A stretch of DNA of 64,000 nt. Origin: Rhodococcus sp. 4CII. GTDB taxonomy: Bacteria > Actinomycetota > Actinomycetes > Mycobacteriales > Mycobacteriaceae. The stretch is taken from the NCBI RefSeq assembly GCF_014256275.1, contig NZ_JACCFE010000003.1, positions 242,263 to 306,262 of the forward strand, read 5' to 3'. How positions within the stretch are numbered: the stretch's first letter is position 1; each line of letters opens with the position of its first letter. Shown here piece after piece: positions 55,327 through 64,000 of this stretch. The notes under the pieces were generated by a model. The model saw only the letters and a program-made list of their open reading frames with translations, made no database searches and had not been told where the DNA came from. The position numbers and the translations under genes were made by a program.

Positions 55327-56220
55327 CTAGAGGTCGAGGCTGGAGGTGCGGGTGGGCGCGGCCGTGGATTTATGGGTCGGTTCAGGCTGGTTCGGTGAGA
55401 CGAGGACGGACCGGGCTGGGGAAGGGAAGTCGCTGGCAGCGAGTCTCGCGGCCGCTGTGATGTCCTGCTGGATGGTGGTGCTGCTGTCGAGTGAGGGGAC
55501 AGCCGGGGGGACACCGCTCGGGGCCGCGAGTTCGGCGACGGTGTCCTCGGCCCTGTCGGCCGCGGCATGGAGGGCACTGGCCTGGTCTGGGGGGAGGTTG
55601 TAGTTGGTGGCGAAAGAGCGGAGGTCGCGGATCATGTTTGCGGACCGCTGGCGGAGGCTGTGCATGTCCATATCCGGGTCGGCGTGGGTCGCGCGGTCGA
55701 TCTGGTCCTCGGTGTGTCCGGCGTCGCGGGCGAGGTTCTTGGCGCGGTCGAGTGCTTCACCGGTGTGGCTTTGGTAGGCGTCGCGGGTGCGGTGCCGGGG
55801 GCCGTACTGGTTCCTGGCGGCCCATGCCACATCACGTAACTCGGGGGTCGGATGGTGTACGAGCGCGTTCGGGTCACGCAGTTCTGCGATGAGGTCGTTC
55901 GCGTGGGCTTTGAGGATGTCCCATGCGCTGGAATATGCCGATCGTGCCTCGTTGATCGCGGAGCGAAGGCGATCGACTGTGGCGGGCCCTCCGGTGGCGA
56001 AGACGACTTCCCGTTGTGGGGTGTCGTCGCGGGTGATGGTGATGTCGTACCGGGGACCGACCTCGTAAGCAGTGCTGAGGAACTCGTGGAGGGCGTCGAA
56101 TGCGGCAGCTCGAGAGGTGTGCTGGGTGGTAGTGACGCCGATTGGTCCTTCGGAACTTGGTCGGTGCTCGTAGTGGCGGCAGGTGGCGGTGTAGATGCCG
56201 TCGTCGCGGTGCATATCCAT
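55327..56220 (-). CDS. hypothetical plasmid protein
   Basis: 297 residues. The N-terminus (DGIYTATCRHYEHRPSSEGP, YDITITRDDTPQREVVFATG) is beta-rich; the middle is helical (INEARSAYSSAWDILKAHAN); the tail is Pro/Ser-rich. Family not recognised. The operon context suggests a conjugation accessory protein. Confidence 0.65.
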   Translation of the reverse strand: MDMHRDDGIYTATCRHYEHRPSSEGPIGVTTTQHTSRAAAFDALHEFLSTAYEVGPRYDITITRDDTPQREVVFATGGPATVDRLRSAINEARSAYSSAWDILKAHANDLIAELRDPNALVHHPTPELRDVAWAARNQYGPRHRTRDAYQSHTGEALDRAKNLARDAGHTEDQIDRATHADPDMDMHSLRQRSANMIRDLRSFATNYNLPPDQASALHAAADRAEDTVAELAAPSGVPPAVPSLDSSTTIQQDITAAARLAASDFPSPARSVLVSPNQPEPTHKSTAAPTRTSSLDL

Positions 56221-56242
56221 GAGAAGTGGTCCTTTTCGTGCG

Positions 56243-56974
56243 TCAGAGCTCGCGGGTGTCGGGGAACATCCCGGCGGGTGCCGGATCGGTCGGCAGCGGT
56301 GCGATGGCGTTGTCCGGCGTGTGGTGGCCGTGTTGGACGCTGCAGTTGCTGAACGGGCCGTCCGAAGACATCAGCACCGACATGTGGTGGTCGGCGTGGT
56401 CGCGCCACCACACGCTCATTCCGGTGGTGGCGTCGAGGCGGAAGTGTTCCCAGGTGCGCCACAGCGCTTCGAGGCGGGAGATCGCTTCTTCGTGCCGCCA
56501 CCATTGAGGGCACCAGCGGATTTCCCGGTTGTCGATGACGTCGCGGCGGTAGCCCGGGGCCAGGCGCACCCGAACGAACTCTTCGGTCGACCCGAACACG
56601 GTGGTCGGCGGATTCTCCGCCGCGTCCGCTGCGTGGGCGGCCGCGACCAGCTGCGTCTCCAGCTCGGCGGCGAGTCGACGCCGGGAGAGCTCTTCGATCC
56701 GCTGATAGATCTCCGGGGTGAGTAGCTCGGCGAGCTGAGTTTCCGCGATCGCCTTGATCTGCGTACTCAGCAGCGTCCCGGTGACCTTCCCGATCCGGGC
56801 GCTCAGCTCGTCGGACAGCGCGAGGGCGTCGCCTGCACCGTTCCCGTCGGCCGGGGTAGCCGCCGGTGCGGGTGCGGGCACGAGACCCTCGAGCGGCGGC
56901 GCCCACGGATCCTCGGGTGGGGCGAGGTCCTCGTCGGGCGGTTCGGGCAGGTCGAACTCGTCGAGGCTGGTCAT
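56243..56974 (-). CDS. DUF4913 protein
   Basis: 243 residues. Acidic N-terminus, then helical middle (ELLTPEIYQRIEELSRRRLA) and the conserved C-terminal domain IRWCPQWWRHEEAISRLEAL, WEHFRLDATTGMSVWWRDHA and DHHMSVLMSSDGPF. DUF4913 proteins are standard in actinobacterial transfer operons. Its ATG overlaps the coupling-protein stop (ATGA), so the two are cotranslated and may act together. Confidence 0.88.
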   Translation of the reverse strand: MTSLDEFDLPEPPDEDLAPPEDPWAPPLEGLVPAPAPAATPADGNGAGDALALSDELSARIGKVTGTLLSTQIKAIAETQLAELLTPEIYQRIEELSRRRLAAELETQLVAAAHAADAAENPPTTVFGSTEEFVRVRLAPGYRRDVIDNREIRWCPQWWRHEEAISRLEALWRTWEHFRLDATTGMSVWWRDHADHHMSVLMSSDGPFSNCSVQHGHHTPDNAIAPLPTDPAPAGMFPDTREL

Positions 56975-58758
56975 ACCGGCTGTACCTCTTTCGGTTCGGC
57001 GTCGTCGGTGAGGGTCACCGCTTCGGCGAGGGTCTTGTCCGCTTCGGGATCGTGACGTGCGATCGATGCCCGCACCTGCTCGGCGTAGGGGCCTTCCCAC
57101 CAGGGCACGGTCTTGACGAGGGTGGCCCGGTTCCCGGATGAGCGGACGATCGCGCGGCCGCGGGGCAGTTCTTCGAGTTCGGACTCGGTGAAGGTGGTGA
57201 TCTTCGTGCGTTGACGTGAGGTGGAGCGGCCTCCGCGACCGGAGGAGACCGATCCGCTGTATTCCCAGTGCTCCCCGATCGCGGTGGACAGCGATCGGAG
57301 GTAGTTGTCGTCGACGGCGACCTCGCAGCCGCCGCCGTAGACCTTCACGTTCGCGGCCGAGTGCAGCATCCCCATGCCCTTGTTGCCCCACACTTCGGTG
57401 CCCTGGGCGTAGCTCTGCAGGATGGCCATGATCACGATTCCACGAGAACCGTAGTGGGAGTACAGCTTTGGGAGCTGGGTCCAGCGGACGACGTTGGCTG
57501 CTTCGTCCAAGGCGGCGAGCAGCGGCACCGGCAGGCGCCCACCTTTCGACCGGGTCGCCAGTTCCTCGGCGGCCTCACAGATCGCGACGGTCAGCGCGGT
57601 CACCAGCGGTCCGGCGGACCCGTTGCCCTCGCGGGAGAGCAGGTAGATGGTGTCGTTCGAGCGGACGAACTCCCGCGGATCGAAATGCGGTACCCGGTTT
57701 CGCTGGCCGTCGGTCGACACCCACGGCCGGATGGACTGCATCTTCAAGCAGCGGATCATCTTCCGGGCCGTGCCGAAGACACCGCCGCGCTGTTTCGCCG
57801 GAGCGTTGTACTGGCCACTGAGACCGGATGCGTGCAGGTCGTAGCCGTGTTTGCGGAGAAGGTTGACCGGTTCGACGTTGGTCTCGTCGGTGACCCACGT
57901 GTACACCTGGGTGATCGGCTTCTGCTCGGCCGCGGCCGCCAGGAACAGGGCGGTGAGCAGGTCCTGGCCCTCCGGGTCGAAGAAGGAATCCTTCTTCGCG
58001 TCCAGGCCGTCGTCGCCGGCAGCGAAATGCGCGGCCAGGTCCGCGGCCCGGACCTCGTCGGTCACCCACGACAGCGGATCCCACCACCAGGTGTTCTCCC
58101 CGTCAGCGACTTTCTGCGGGTCGAAGATCCACACCTTCCCGCCCTTGGCTTCACGCGGGTCGCGGGTGGCATCGACCACGTCCCGCTTGTTCGAGGTGGT
58201 CAGCACCGCGCCGGGCGCCTCGAGGATCGCCGGAATCACCCGGGAGCTGCTCTTTCCCGAACGCGGACCCCAGATGTCGACGTGCATGTCCTCGTACTTC
58301 GCGTACAGGTTCTGCCCCGACAACAGGTGCTTTCCGATCGGGACCCCCGGCGCCGCACCCTCTTCGAGGATCACGCCCAACCGGTCCGACTCCTTACGGC
58401 ACCGCTTCTCGGTCAGCGATCCCACGTCCCGCAACCGGCCCATGTGCTTGGCCTTGTCGTCGACGCGGGTGCGCTTGCCGCGGCTGCGAGCCACCAGCAC
58501 CAAAATCACGAACGCTGCCGCCAGCACCAGCACTGCGTATACCGTGATGATCACCGTTGCGGTGGTCGACCATTGAAGATGGCCCTTCACCAGGTCGATC
58601 AGGACCACGGCCGGGTTCGCCGGCACCTCCTGATCGGTGCCCAGGCGCAGCGCCAGCATCACCCCGCCGCCCACCACCCCGACGACGGCCACCACTGCCG
58701 CGATCAGATACACCTCGCGTGCCGAATTGACTGGATCCTTGACTCCACGGTCACTCAT
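56971..58758 (-). CDS. traG: TraG/VirD4-type coupling protein
   Basis: 595 residues. Two N-terminal TM helices (YLIAAVVAVVGVVGGGVML and VYAVLVLAAAFVILVLV), then a RecA-like ATPase with Walker A IWGPRSGKSSSRVIP, Walker B LLAALDEAANVVRW and sensor ILQSYAQGTEVWG. The TraM-recognition motif and the long C-terminus are present. It brings the relaxase-DNA complex to the mating channel. Preceded on the minus strand by a 100-base gap. Confidence 0.95.
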   Translation of the reverse strand: MSDRGVKDPVNSAREVYLIAAVVAVVGVVGGGVMLALRLGTDQEVPANPAVVLIDLVKGHLQWSTTATVIITVYAVLVLAAAFVILVLVARSRGKRTRVDDKAKHMGRLRDVGSLTEKRCRKESDRLGVILEEGAAPGVPIGKHLLSGQNLYAKYEDMHVDIWGPRSGKSSSRVIPAILEAPGAVLTTSNKRDVVDATRDPREAKGGKVWIFDPQKVADGENTWWWDPLSWVTDEVRAADLAAHFAAGDDGLDAKKDSFFDPEGQDLLTALFLAAAAEQKPITQVYTWVTDETNVEPVNLLRKHGYDLHASGLSGQYNAPAKQRGGVFGTARKMIRCLKMQSIRPWVSTDGQRNRVPHFDPREFVRSNDTIYLLSREGNGSAGPLVTALTVAICEAAEELATRSKGGRLPVPLLAALDEAANVVRWTQLPKLYSHYGSRGIVIMAILQSYAQGTEVWGNKGMGMLHSAANVKVYGGGCEVAVDDNYLRSLSTAIGEHWEYSGSVSSGRGGRSTSRQRTKITTFTESELEELPRGRAIVRSSGNRATLVKTVPWWEGPYAEQVRASIARHDPEADKTLAEAVTLTDDAEPKEVQPV

Positions 58759-58860
58759 CGCCGCTCCCTTCGCCCGAGGGTCGTGGCCACGACCGTCTTG
58801 GTCGAACTCGTCATCATCACTCCTGAAATGTCGTTGCAGCTGTCGGTCACCTGTCCGGTG

Positions 58861-59457
58861 TCAGCGGACGGTCAGAGCGCTCACCCGCCACACCCCGAGA
58901 CGGGTTGCGCTCATGTAGACCGCCACCGTGGATTCATCGAGCACCGCTCCGGCTGGGGTGGTCGCGGTCTGGGTGACGGCGACCACCCGCGAGATCCGGG
59001 CGGGGGCGTCGGGCGGATGGTTGTCTCCGGTCAGCGCCGCGCGGGCTGTCACGGTCGCGTTCGCACTCGTCCACCGGTCCCACTGGGCGCCGGTGATCGG
59101 TGCCAGCACGGAGAACGCCGCCTTGTTCTCGGCGTAGAACCGCTCGTCGAGCAGCGGGGCGGCCCGGTCGGCGCCAGCGGCCTGGGTCGGGTCCGTCGCG
59201 GGGGTGTAGCTGAACAGGGTCTGCGCGGCGGCGACCATCACCGCTTCCGGATCGTTCTGATCGACACTGCTGAACTGTTCCGGCAGCGGCGGCGGTGGTG
59301 GGGTCGTCAATGCTGCCGTCGGGCCACCGGAATCCATTGGTTTGGCGGCATGGTCATGCCCGTCGTCGGAGCTGCCGCACCCGGCCGCCAACAGGGTTGC
59401 CGTCACCATCGCGGCGGCGACGCTGCTGCGGATCGTCCTGCTGTGATGCCGATTCAT
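58861..59457 (-). CDS. lipoprotein of the transfer operon
   Basis: 198 residues. Signal peptide with lipobox LLAAGC, a proline-rich spacer, and a domain beginning DPEAVMVAAAQTLFSYTPAT and ending STVAVYMSATRLGVWRVSAL, resembling NTF2-like or VirB8-like conjugation proteins of Gram-positive bacteria. Likely on the outside of the membrane as part of the channel. Confidence 0.7.
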   Translation of the reverse strand: MNRHHSRTIRSSVAAAMVTATLLAAGCGSSDDGHDHAAKPMDSGGPTAALTTPPPPPLPEQFSSVDQNDPEAVMVAAAQTLFSYTPATDPTQAAGADRAAPLLDERFYAENKAAFSVLAPITGAQWDRWTSANATVTARAALTGDNHPPDAPARISRVVAVTQTATTPAGAVLDESTVAVYMSATRLGVWRVSALTVR

Positions 59458-59461
59458 GTCG

Positions 59462-60142
59462 TCACCGGCCCAGTCCGGCGAACATGATCGCGATGAAGGT
59501 CGTCGTGACCACAGTGGCCATGCACACCACGGCTGCGGCGATGGCCAGGGCCAAGGCGCCACTGGTGTATCGCGGTCGGACGCGGCGCACGAGGGTGATC
59601 CCCGTGGTGACCAAGGCGGGTACCAGCAGGAGCGTGGCGGCGATGGCACCGGTCTGCCCGAGCCAGAACAGCCAGTTCGCTGCCGTCTGTTGCCGTTGCG
59701 GCCCCAACCAGAGTGTGTCGTCGATCCGGAGGAATCCACTGGCCGTGTCCCCCACCTTCCAGGTGAGGCCGACCGTAATCGCTGCCACCGCCACAAGCAG
59801 TCCCAGCGTCACCCTCTCCCAGGGCTTGACCGGGGCCGGCTGACCGGCGACCTTCCGCAGTTCGGTGGCGGTGATCTGGTGAATCGTGCTGGCGTAGAGC
59901 GGGGAGGGCTGACCCCGCCCCCGCAGCGGTCGCCGGAGAACCTCGGCATCAAGCGTTTCCAGCGCCGATAGGTACGCGAGGTCGCGTTGACGTTCGGTGA
60001 TCTGCCATCCGTTCGCCTCGAGGATGTCGGTCTGGTCGCCCAGCACCTTGGCAGCCCAGTTGTGCGGGGCGACTTCTTCCTGGCCCCAACTCTTGATAGC
60101 CACGCTCTTCGGTGCGGGGTTCTCGATCACGTTTTCCGTCAT
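59462..60142 (-). CDS. multi-spanning membrane protein of the transfer operon
   Basis: 226 residues. A cytoplasmic N-terminal half (WAAKVLGDQTDILEANGWQI, LSALETLDAEVLRRPLRGRG) precedes four TM helices (VTLGLLVAVAAITVGLTWKV, NWLFWLGQTGAIAATLLLVP, ALALAIAAAVVCMATVV). No named family. Lies between the lipoprotein and the 85-residue membrane protein. Confidence 0.65.
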   Translation of the reverse strand: MTENVIENPAPKSVAIKSWGQEEVAPHNWAAKVLGDQTDILEANGWQITERQRDLAYLSALETLDAEVLRRPLRGRGQPSPLYASTIHQITATELRKVAGQPAPVKPWERVTLGLLVAVAAITVGLTWKVGDTASGFLRIDDTLWLGPQRQQTAANWLFWLGQTGAIAATLLLVPALVTTGITLVRRVRPRYTSGALALAIAAAVVCMATVVTTTFIAIMFAGLGR

Positions 60143-60200
60143 GTGCCCTGTCCCTTCGTGTTCTTCAGTCGGTCTGTGTCCGGTCGTGTGAAGCGGTGGC

Positions 60201-60458
60201 CTAGAGGAATGGGTAAGTGCTGGTAGATCCGGTCAACGTGAGCGTGAATCCGAAGGACAACCAGATCCCGGGTGATCTCTCGTCCGTCCTCTGGGTCCAC
60301 CGCCGCCACAGCCATACGGCGCCCGTCACTGTCACGATGACCGCGCCGGCGACGAGCGCGATCCAGGAGATCCACTCCAAGTGCTGTCCGAGCGGTGCGC
60401 CAATGACATGCGCGCTGGCCGTCATCGGACTGTCGTCCGTACTGATCGTGTTCGTCAC
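60201..60458 (-). CDS. small membrane protein of the transfer operon
   Basis: 85 residues with two TM segments (ISWIALVAGAVIVTVTGAVW and IWLSFGFTLTLTGSTSTYPF). The ATG overlaps the stop of the cell-wall hydrolase (ATGA), so it is coupled. Size and position match the VirB2/TrbC-like or VirB3-like subunits of actinobacterial type IV systems, but homology is not evident. Confidence 0.6.
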   Translation of the reverse strand: MTNTISTDDSPMTASAHVIGAPLGQHLEWISWIALVAGAVIVTVTGAVWLWRRWTQRTDERSPGIWLSFGFTLTLTGSTSTYPFL

Positions 60459-62143
60459 TGGGGTTGCCTTTCTGTGGGTTGGTCGCCGAACCGGCGGACG
60501 TACATTTCTTCGCCGGCCCAGTTGGACAGCGGTTGGATGGAGACGACATCACCTGATTGCGGGGCGCCCAGGAGCATGTCCTGGCCGTCTGTGACGCCGT
60601 GGTAGATGCCGACGTGGTGGGTGCTGCCGCCGGACCCGAAATAGATCAGGTCACCGGGTTGCTTCTGGTCGAACGGAATGTCCTGCCCGCGAGCGTCGTA
60701 GAGCTGGCCGGGGTTGGAGTGGTCTCCGGTGAAGTGCGGCAGACTGATCGCACCCCCGGATGCCTGGTAGACGGCGTAGAGGGTCAGGCCGGAGCAGTCG
60801 AAGCCGATCTTGCCCGTGTCCCCGTGGGCGTCGGCCGCGCCGCCGCCGTCGCTGATCCCGCGGGTGGGGCCATTCACGTCACCGCCGCCCCAGGCGTATT
60901 CGGTGCCGAGCCAGCGGGACGCGGCCTCGATGACCTTCTGCCCGAACGGGCCCGGTGCGAGCGGGCCGTGCTCGCCGCCTGCGGGTGGGCACGCATCGGG
61001 CAAGATGCCTCCCGCTGCGACGGCCGTAGCCCGACCAGCGGAGGAGATCTGTGACAGTTCGTCGGTGGTGAGTTCCTTCCTCGCACCCTTGAACTCGCTG
61101 TACATGGCGTGCGCGGCGTCTTCCCACGGGGCGTACGCCTCCGGGTGCGCCGAGGCCTGCACGGTCTGAGCGGCGAGGGTGACCGGCATCGACTCCCACC
61201 CGGAGACCTGCAGAAGGGCCTGGTAGAACTTCACGTTCGCGGTGACCGGGTTCATCAACTCTTCGACCGTTCCCCAGATCCCGACCTGCTGCTGGTACTG
61301 GTTGACGGACTTGTTGTCGCTGCCGACGCCGTCGTGCGGGTAGTTCAGGGATTCGGGCACCACGGAGCTGGCGAGCATCCGGAACGTCGACTCGCGGCCG
61401 ATCGTGGCGAGGGCGACGGTGATGCCGCGCTCGGAGACACCCATCGCTTCCCCGATCGCGACGGCCTGCTTGGCGATCGCGAGTTGGCGGGCGTTGTAGA
61501 CCGCGAGCCCCGGTGCCGTAGAGGTGCCGGGCGAGGTCCGCGCCCCACCGTCCCCCTCCCCTGTCTCGGGAGCCGGTGCCTGGCCGGGCTCGATGGCCTG
61601 GTCCACCCAGGGAGCCGGGTCGACGGCGGTGCCGACACCGTCCGGGAGACGGCCCCCGTCCCAGACCTCGAAGTGCAGGTGCGCGCCGGTGCTCTCGCCC
61701 GCGTTGCCGATACGGCCGATCTCCTGACCGGCGGACACCCGGTCACCGGCCTTGACCAGCACACCGTCGTCGAACATGTGCCCGTAGACGGTCGAAACCA
61801 CCTTCCCGTCGATCTGATGGTCGACGATGATCCAGTTCCCGAATCCGGAGGCGGGACCGGCAGCGATGACCCGGCCGTCGGTGAACGCGTAGATGGGAGT
61901 GCCGACCTCGCCGGCGAAGTCGATGCCCCGGTGCTCGGTCCCCCACCGCGGCCCGAATCCCGAGGTCAGTGTGGTGGTGCCGGACTTGGTCGGTTTGACC
62001 AGCGATCCGGCAGGAGCTGTGCTGCCGCCGGGCGTCGCCGGGGCCGGGCACTCGTTGCCGCTGTCGGAGGCGACGACGACCACCAGCAGCACGAGTCCCA
62101 ACACGGCGGCCACGGCGGCGGCGACCAGCTTCTTGATGTCCAC
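60455..62143 (-). CDS. bifunctional conjugation wall hydrolase (M23, lysozyme-like, NlpC/P60)
   Basis: 562 residues from a GTG. After one TM helix (VAAAVAAVLGLVLLVVVV) comes an M23 endopeptidase domain (FGPRWGTEHRGIDFAG, VYGHMF, HLHFEVWDGG), a lysozyme-like middle (ALATIGRESTFRML, VNQYQQQVGIWG) and a C-terminal NlpC/P60 domain with Cys in FDCSGLTLYAVYQASG and His in HHVGIYHG. It opens peptidoglycan for the conjugation channel, like VirB1 or TcpG. All catalytic residues seem present. Confidence 0.93.
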   Translation of the reverse strand: MDIKKLVAAAVAAVLGLVLLVVVVASDSGNECPAPATPGGSTAPAGSLVKPTKSGTTTLTSGFGPRWGTEHRGIDFAGEVGTPIYAFTDGRVIAAGPASGFGNWIIVDHQIDGKVVSTVYGHMFDDGVLVKAGDRVSAGQEIGRIGNAGESTGAHLHFEVWDGGRLPDGVGTAVDPAPWVDQAIEPGQAPAPETGEGDGGARTSPGTSTAPGLAVYNARQLAIAKQAVAIGEAMGVSERGITVALATIGRESTFRMLASSVVPESLNYPHDGVGSDNKSVNQYQQQVGIWGTVEELMNPVTANVKFYQALLQVSGWESMPVTLAAQTVQASAHPEAYAPWEDAAHAMYSEFKGARKELTTDELSQISSAGRATAVAAGGILPDACPPAGGEHGPLAPGPFGQKVIEAASRWLGTEYAWGGGDVNGPTRGISDGGGAADAHGDTGKIGFDCSGLTLYAVYQASGGAISLPHFTGDHSNPGQLYDARGQDIPFDQKQPGDLIYFGSGGSTHHVGIYHGVTDGQDMLLGAPQSGDVVSIQPLSNWAGEEMYVRRFGDQPTERQPQ

Positions 62144-62151
62144 GGCCGGGT

Positions 62152-62454
62152 TCAGTCCCGCCCGGCGTGGCCTGGGATCCGCGACGACAGGTCGGCGATC
62201 ATCTCCGACGCCGCGGCCAGCGCCGCATCCCGTTCGCGCAGTTCGCGTTCGAGGTCGCGGCGCGGGGATCGGGGTCCGTCGGGGTGCGCTTGCACCCAGT
62301 TGCGCAGCGTGTTCGGGTGCACGCCGGTGGCTTCGGCGACGAGCTGGATCGCCCGCCAGCGGGAGGAGACCTCGTTCTGGAGGAGGGCGACACTCTTGAC
62401 GGCGGCGGTCCTCAGTTCCGGGGAGACGTCCCGGTAGCGGCGTTGCGGGATCAC
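62152..62454 (-). CDS. HTH protein resembling IS3-type OrfA
   Basis: 100 residues: SPELRTAAVKSVALLQNEVS then RWRAIQLVAEATGVHPNTLR and NWVQAHPDGPR, the helix-turn-helix and leucine-zipper-like end (LERELRERDAALAAASEMIA) of IS3-family OrfA. It overlaps the preceding ATPase gene and lies eight bases before the hydrolase, so it is part of the operon rather than a loose insertion element. It may regulate transfer. Confidence 0.75.
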   Translation of the reverse strand: MIPQRRYRDVSPELRTAAVKSVALLQNEVSSRWRAIQLVAEATGVHPNTLRNWVQAHPDGPRSPRRDLERELRERDAALAAASEMIADLSSRIPGHAGRD

Positions 62455-64000
62455 GCGGCGTCCTCCTCACGGGCGGCGGTGTCGGTGTAGCGGGCGTTGG
62501 TGTTGTGGACTCCGGATTCGATCTCGGAGCGGGTGAAGATCACGTGCACCGGGATTCCGGGGGCGCGCGGGTCGTCACCGGTCTTGATCAGCACGTTTCC
62601 GGTTCCCGGCGGGGGCGGGGCGGGCTGGTCTTCCCGAGGCTGCTCACCGGTCATCGGCGGCGGGGACGACCACTTGGTGACCATGTCGGCTTCGGTGTCG
62701 GTGAAGGTGACCACGCCGTCGAGGCGGTCGATTTCCTTCTCCGGGATCGGGCCGATGATCTTCACCCGGGCGCGCTCGAGGAAGCCGACCGCGCGGGAGG
62801 TGGTGGCGCCGTCGGCGGCGGTCTCGAGGTCCGCCATCGAGTGGGTGATCATCCACAGCCCGGTGGCGATCTGCCGGTTCAGGCGGGTGAGGGCATCGAT
62901 CCGGTCAACCATGAAGGGGCCGAGTCCGAGTACATCCCAGATTTCATCCATCACCGCTTCGAAAAACCGCTGCGGAGCCAGGCCCGCATCAGTCAGGGCG
63001 TTCGCTGCGTCGATCAGGGCGAACCCGTCCGACCAGCACACCAGCATCACCGCAGCTCGCAGCTTCTTGTCCCCATTGGGGATGTGCGAGACATCGAAGC
63101 CGATCGCCGGGTGATCGAGACTGAGTGGATGGGTGGTCTGTCCGTTGAAGATCCGCCCGAACCGGCTCTTGGGATTGACGAAGGCGCGCAGGGAGCGGCG
63201 CAGCGGCCGCACCGCCTCGCGGTAGTCCTCGATGGTGTCGACTCCGGCGTCCTCGAGGAGCTGGGGGTGTCCCTCGATGATCAGGCCGAGCATGTCCTCG
63301 AGCAGCGGCGGCTCGTCGGGGGTGAAGCCCTTCTCGTCAAACAGGATCGCGATGGCCGAGCCGACGATCGACTCTTCCCAGTCCTCGAGCGCTTGTCCGC
63401 GCCGCAACTCGATCAGGGCGCTCACAGTTTCGGTCTGGCGGCCCCGCAGTTCCTCGAGCCAACGCAGCTGCAGATCGGGGAACGCGGCCAGTCGCGGGAT
63501 GATCGACCCGAGCACACCACCGGCCAGTGGGTTGATGTGTCCGAAGGCGTAGCCGACATCGACGACCGCGTCCTCACCGGCGACTTCCTCGACGATCTTG
63601 CGGTAGTCGGGTTTCTTGTCGGCGAGGAATAGCGCGGTCACCCCTTGTGCCATCGCGCCGAGAATCACCTTGCGGACGAACGAGGACTTGCCGTAGCCGT
63701 TGAGGCCCAGGACAAACGCGACCGGGGCGGTGATGAAGCCGCGGCGGAACCAGTTGAGCAGCCCGAACGAGACCGGGGCGTGGGTGACCAGGTGGCTGCC
63801 GATCACCGGGCCGACCGCGGGGGCACCTGCGCCGACGGACCACGGCCAGAACGCGCCGGCAGCGTGCACACTCGTCGAGCGCAGTTCGGGTTGCTTGCCG
63901 ACCGATGCGGCGCGGCCGCCCCCGGCACCGCGGTGGCCCCGATCGCTCAGCTTCGGGCCACCCGCGGTGGTGCTCTGCTCGGTGCGCTCGCGGGCGCTCG
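62451..64000 (-). CDS. VirB4/TraC-like conjugation ATPase, partial
   Basis: At least 516 residues; the frame stays open to the window edge, so the 5' end lies outside. P-loop FVLGLNGYGKSSFVRK, Walker B-like AVMDEIWDVLGL, WMITHSMADLE and FVNPKSRFGRIFNGQTTHPL are the C-terminal ATPase part of actinobacterial VirB4-type proteins, which power assembly and substrate passage in the type IV secretion channel. It ends with a Pro-rich tail and overlaps the HTH gene. Confidence 0.88.
   Translation of the reverse strand, partial: SARERTEQSTTAGGPKLSDRGHRGAGGGRAASVGKQPELRSTSVHAAGAFWPWSVGAGAPAVGPVIGSHLVTHAPVSFGLLNWFRRGFITAPVAFVLGLNGYGKSSFVRKVILGAMAQGVTALFLADKKPDYRKIVEEVAGEDAVVDVGYAFGHINPLAGGVLGSIIPRLAAFPDLQLRWLEELRGRQTETVSALIELRRGQALEDWEESIVGSAIAILFDEKGFTPDEPPLLEDMLGLIIEGHPQLLEDAGVDTIEDYREAVRPLRRSLRAFVNPKSRFGRIFNGQTTHPLSLDHPAIGFDVSHIPNGDKKLRAAVMLVCWSDGFALIDAANALTDAGLAPQRFFEAVMDEIWDVLGLGPFMVDRIDALTRLNRQIATGLWMITHSMADLETAADGATTSRAVGFLERARVKIIGPIPEKEIDRLDGVVTFTDTEADMVTKWSSPPPMTGEQPREDQPAPPPPGTGNVLIKTGDDPRAPGIPVHVIFTRSEIESGVHNTNARYTDTAAREEDAA

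Noticed and set aside
57268..59487. A 739-codon plus-strand open frame opposite traG and the lipoprotein
   Set aside because: Antisense frame with no domain; the minus-strand genes show Walker motifs and a lipobox.

Overview
The window reads as a large accessory replicon, most likely a plasmid, of a high-GC actinomycete, most probably Rhodococcus or a close relative. The reasons are the codon usage, a WhiB-family regulator, ANTAR-domain regulators, a WS/DGAT acyltransferase, an Rv1733c-like protein, a PacL/CtpC-type metal ATPase pair, and an actinobacterial conjugation operon. No rRNA, tRNA or CRISPR array was seen. Gene decay is heavy: many accessory genes carry frameshifts, stops or deletions, while the chaperone, catabolic and transfer genes are intact.

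Layout. (1) 1-3040: a frameshifted IS630-type transposase, a broken nrdH, a DnaB-N-domain protein, a small HTH-like protein and a small membrane protein. (2) 3420-15010: a zinc-homeostasis island. Five Zur-box-like palindromes precede znuA plus an ABC ATPase (the permease is missing), a [2Fe-2S]-like protein with a DUF318 permease and its DUF1980-like partner, a whiB-like gene followed by pacL-ctpC, an mrf-like gene with cysteine-free L31 and L32 paralogues, and a COG0523 metallochaperone. The expected logic is that zinc starvation relieves Zur and switches on uptake, metallochaperones and zinc-free ribosomal proteins. The permease and the efflux ATPase are broken. (3) 15130-20660: a serine recombinase with its own res-like site, a toxin-antitoxin pair, a truncated MFS gene, a histidine phosphatase, a metallophosphoesterase, and an nhaA cut off by an HNH gene.

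(4) 20880-40400: a stress/dormancy island. It holds PAS-ANTAR and GAF-ANTAR regulators, an Rv1733c-like membrane protein, an HspR-like MerR regulator divergent from an Hsp20 gene, a J-domain protein, DUF2267, a second Hsp20, dnaK-grpE-dnaJ, and a WS/DGAT gene followed by a string of very small genes. Several decayed genes lie between them. The gene set resembles both the mycobacterial DosR dormancy regulon and the chaperone-rich stress-tolerance islands of proteobacterial plasmids. (5) 40600-44250: a HigBA-type module, a methyltransferase, a decayed second copy of the HNH gene and a frameshifted CPBP protease.

(6) 44430-47520: a mobilisation locus with a coiled-coil protein, MobC-like protein and relaxase, and a 19-bp palindrome just upstream as an oriT candidate. 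(7) 47630-53100: an aldehyde/acyl-CoA catabolic cassette with a GAF-LuxR regulator, two small proteins, aldehyde dehydrogenase, a divergent AraC regulator and an acyl-CoA dehydrogenase. (8) 53600-64000, minus strand: a conjugation operon read from a VirB4/TraC-like ATPase (running off the window end) through an HTH protein, a bifunctional wall hydrolase, small membrane proteins, a lipoprotein, a TraG/VirD4 coupling protein, a DUF4913 protein and three uncharacterised plasmid proteins.
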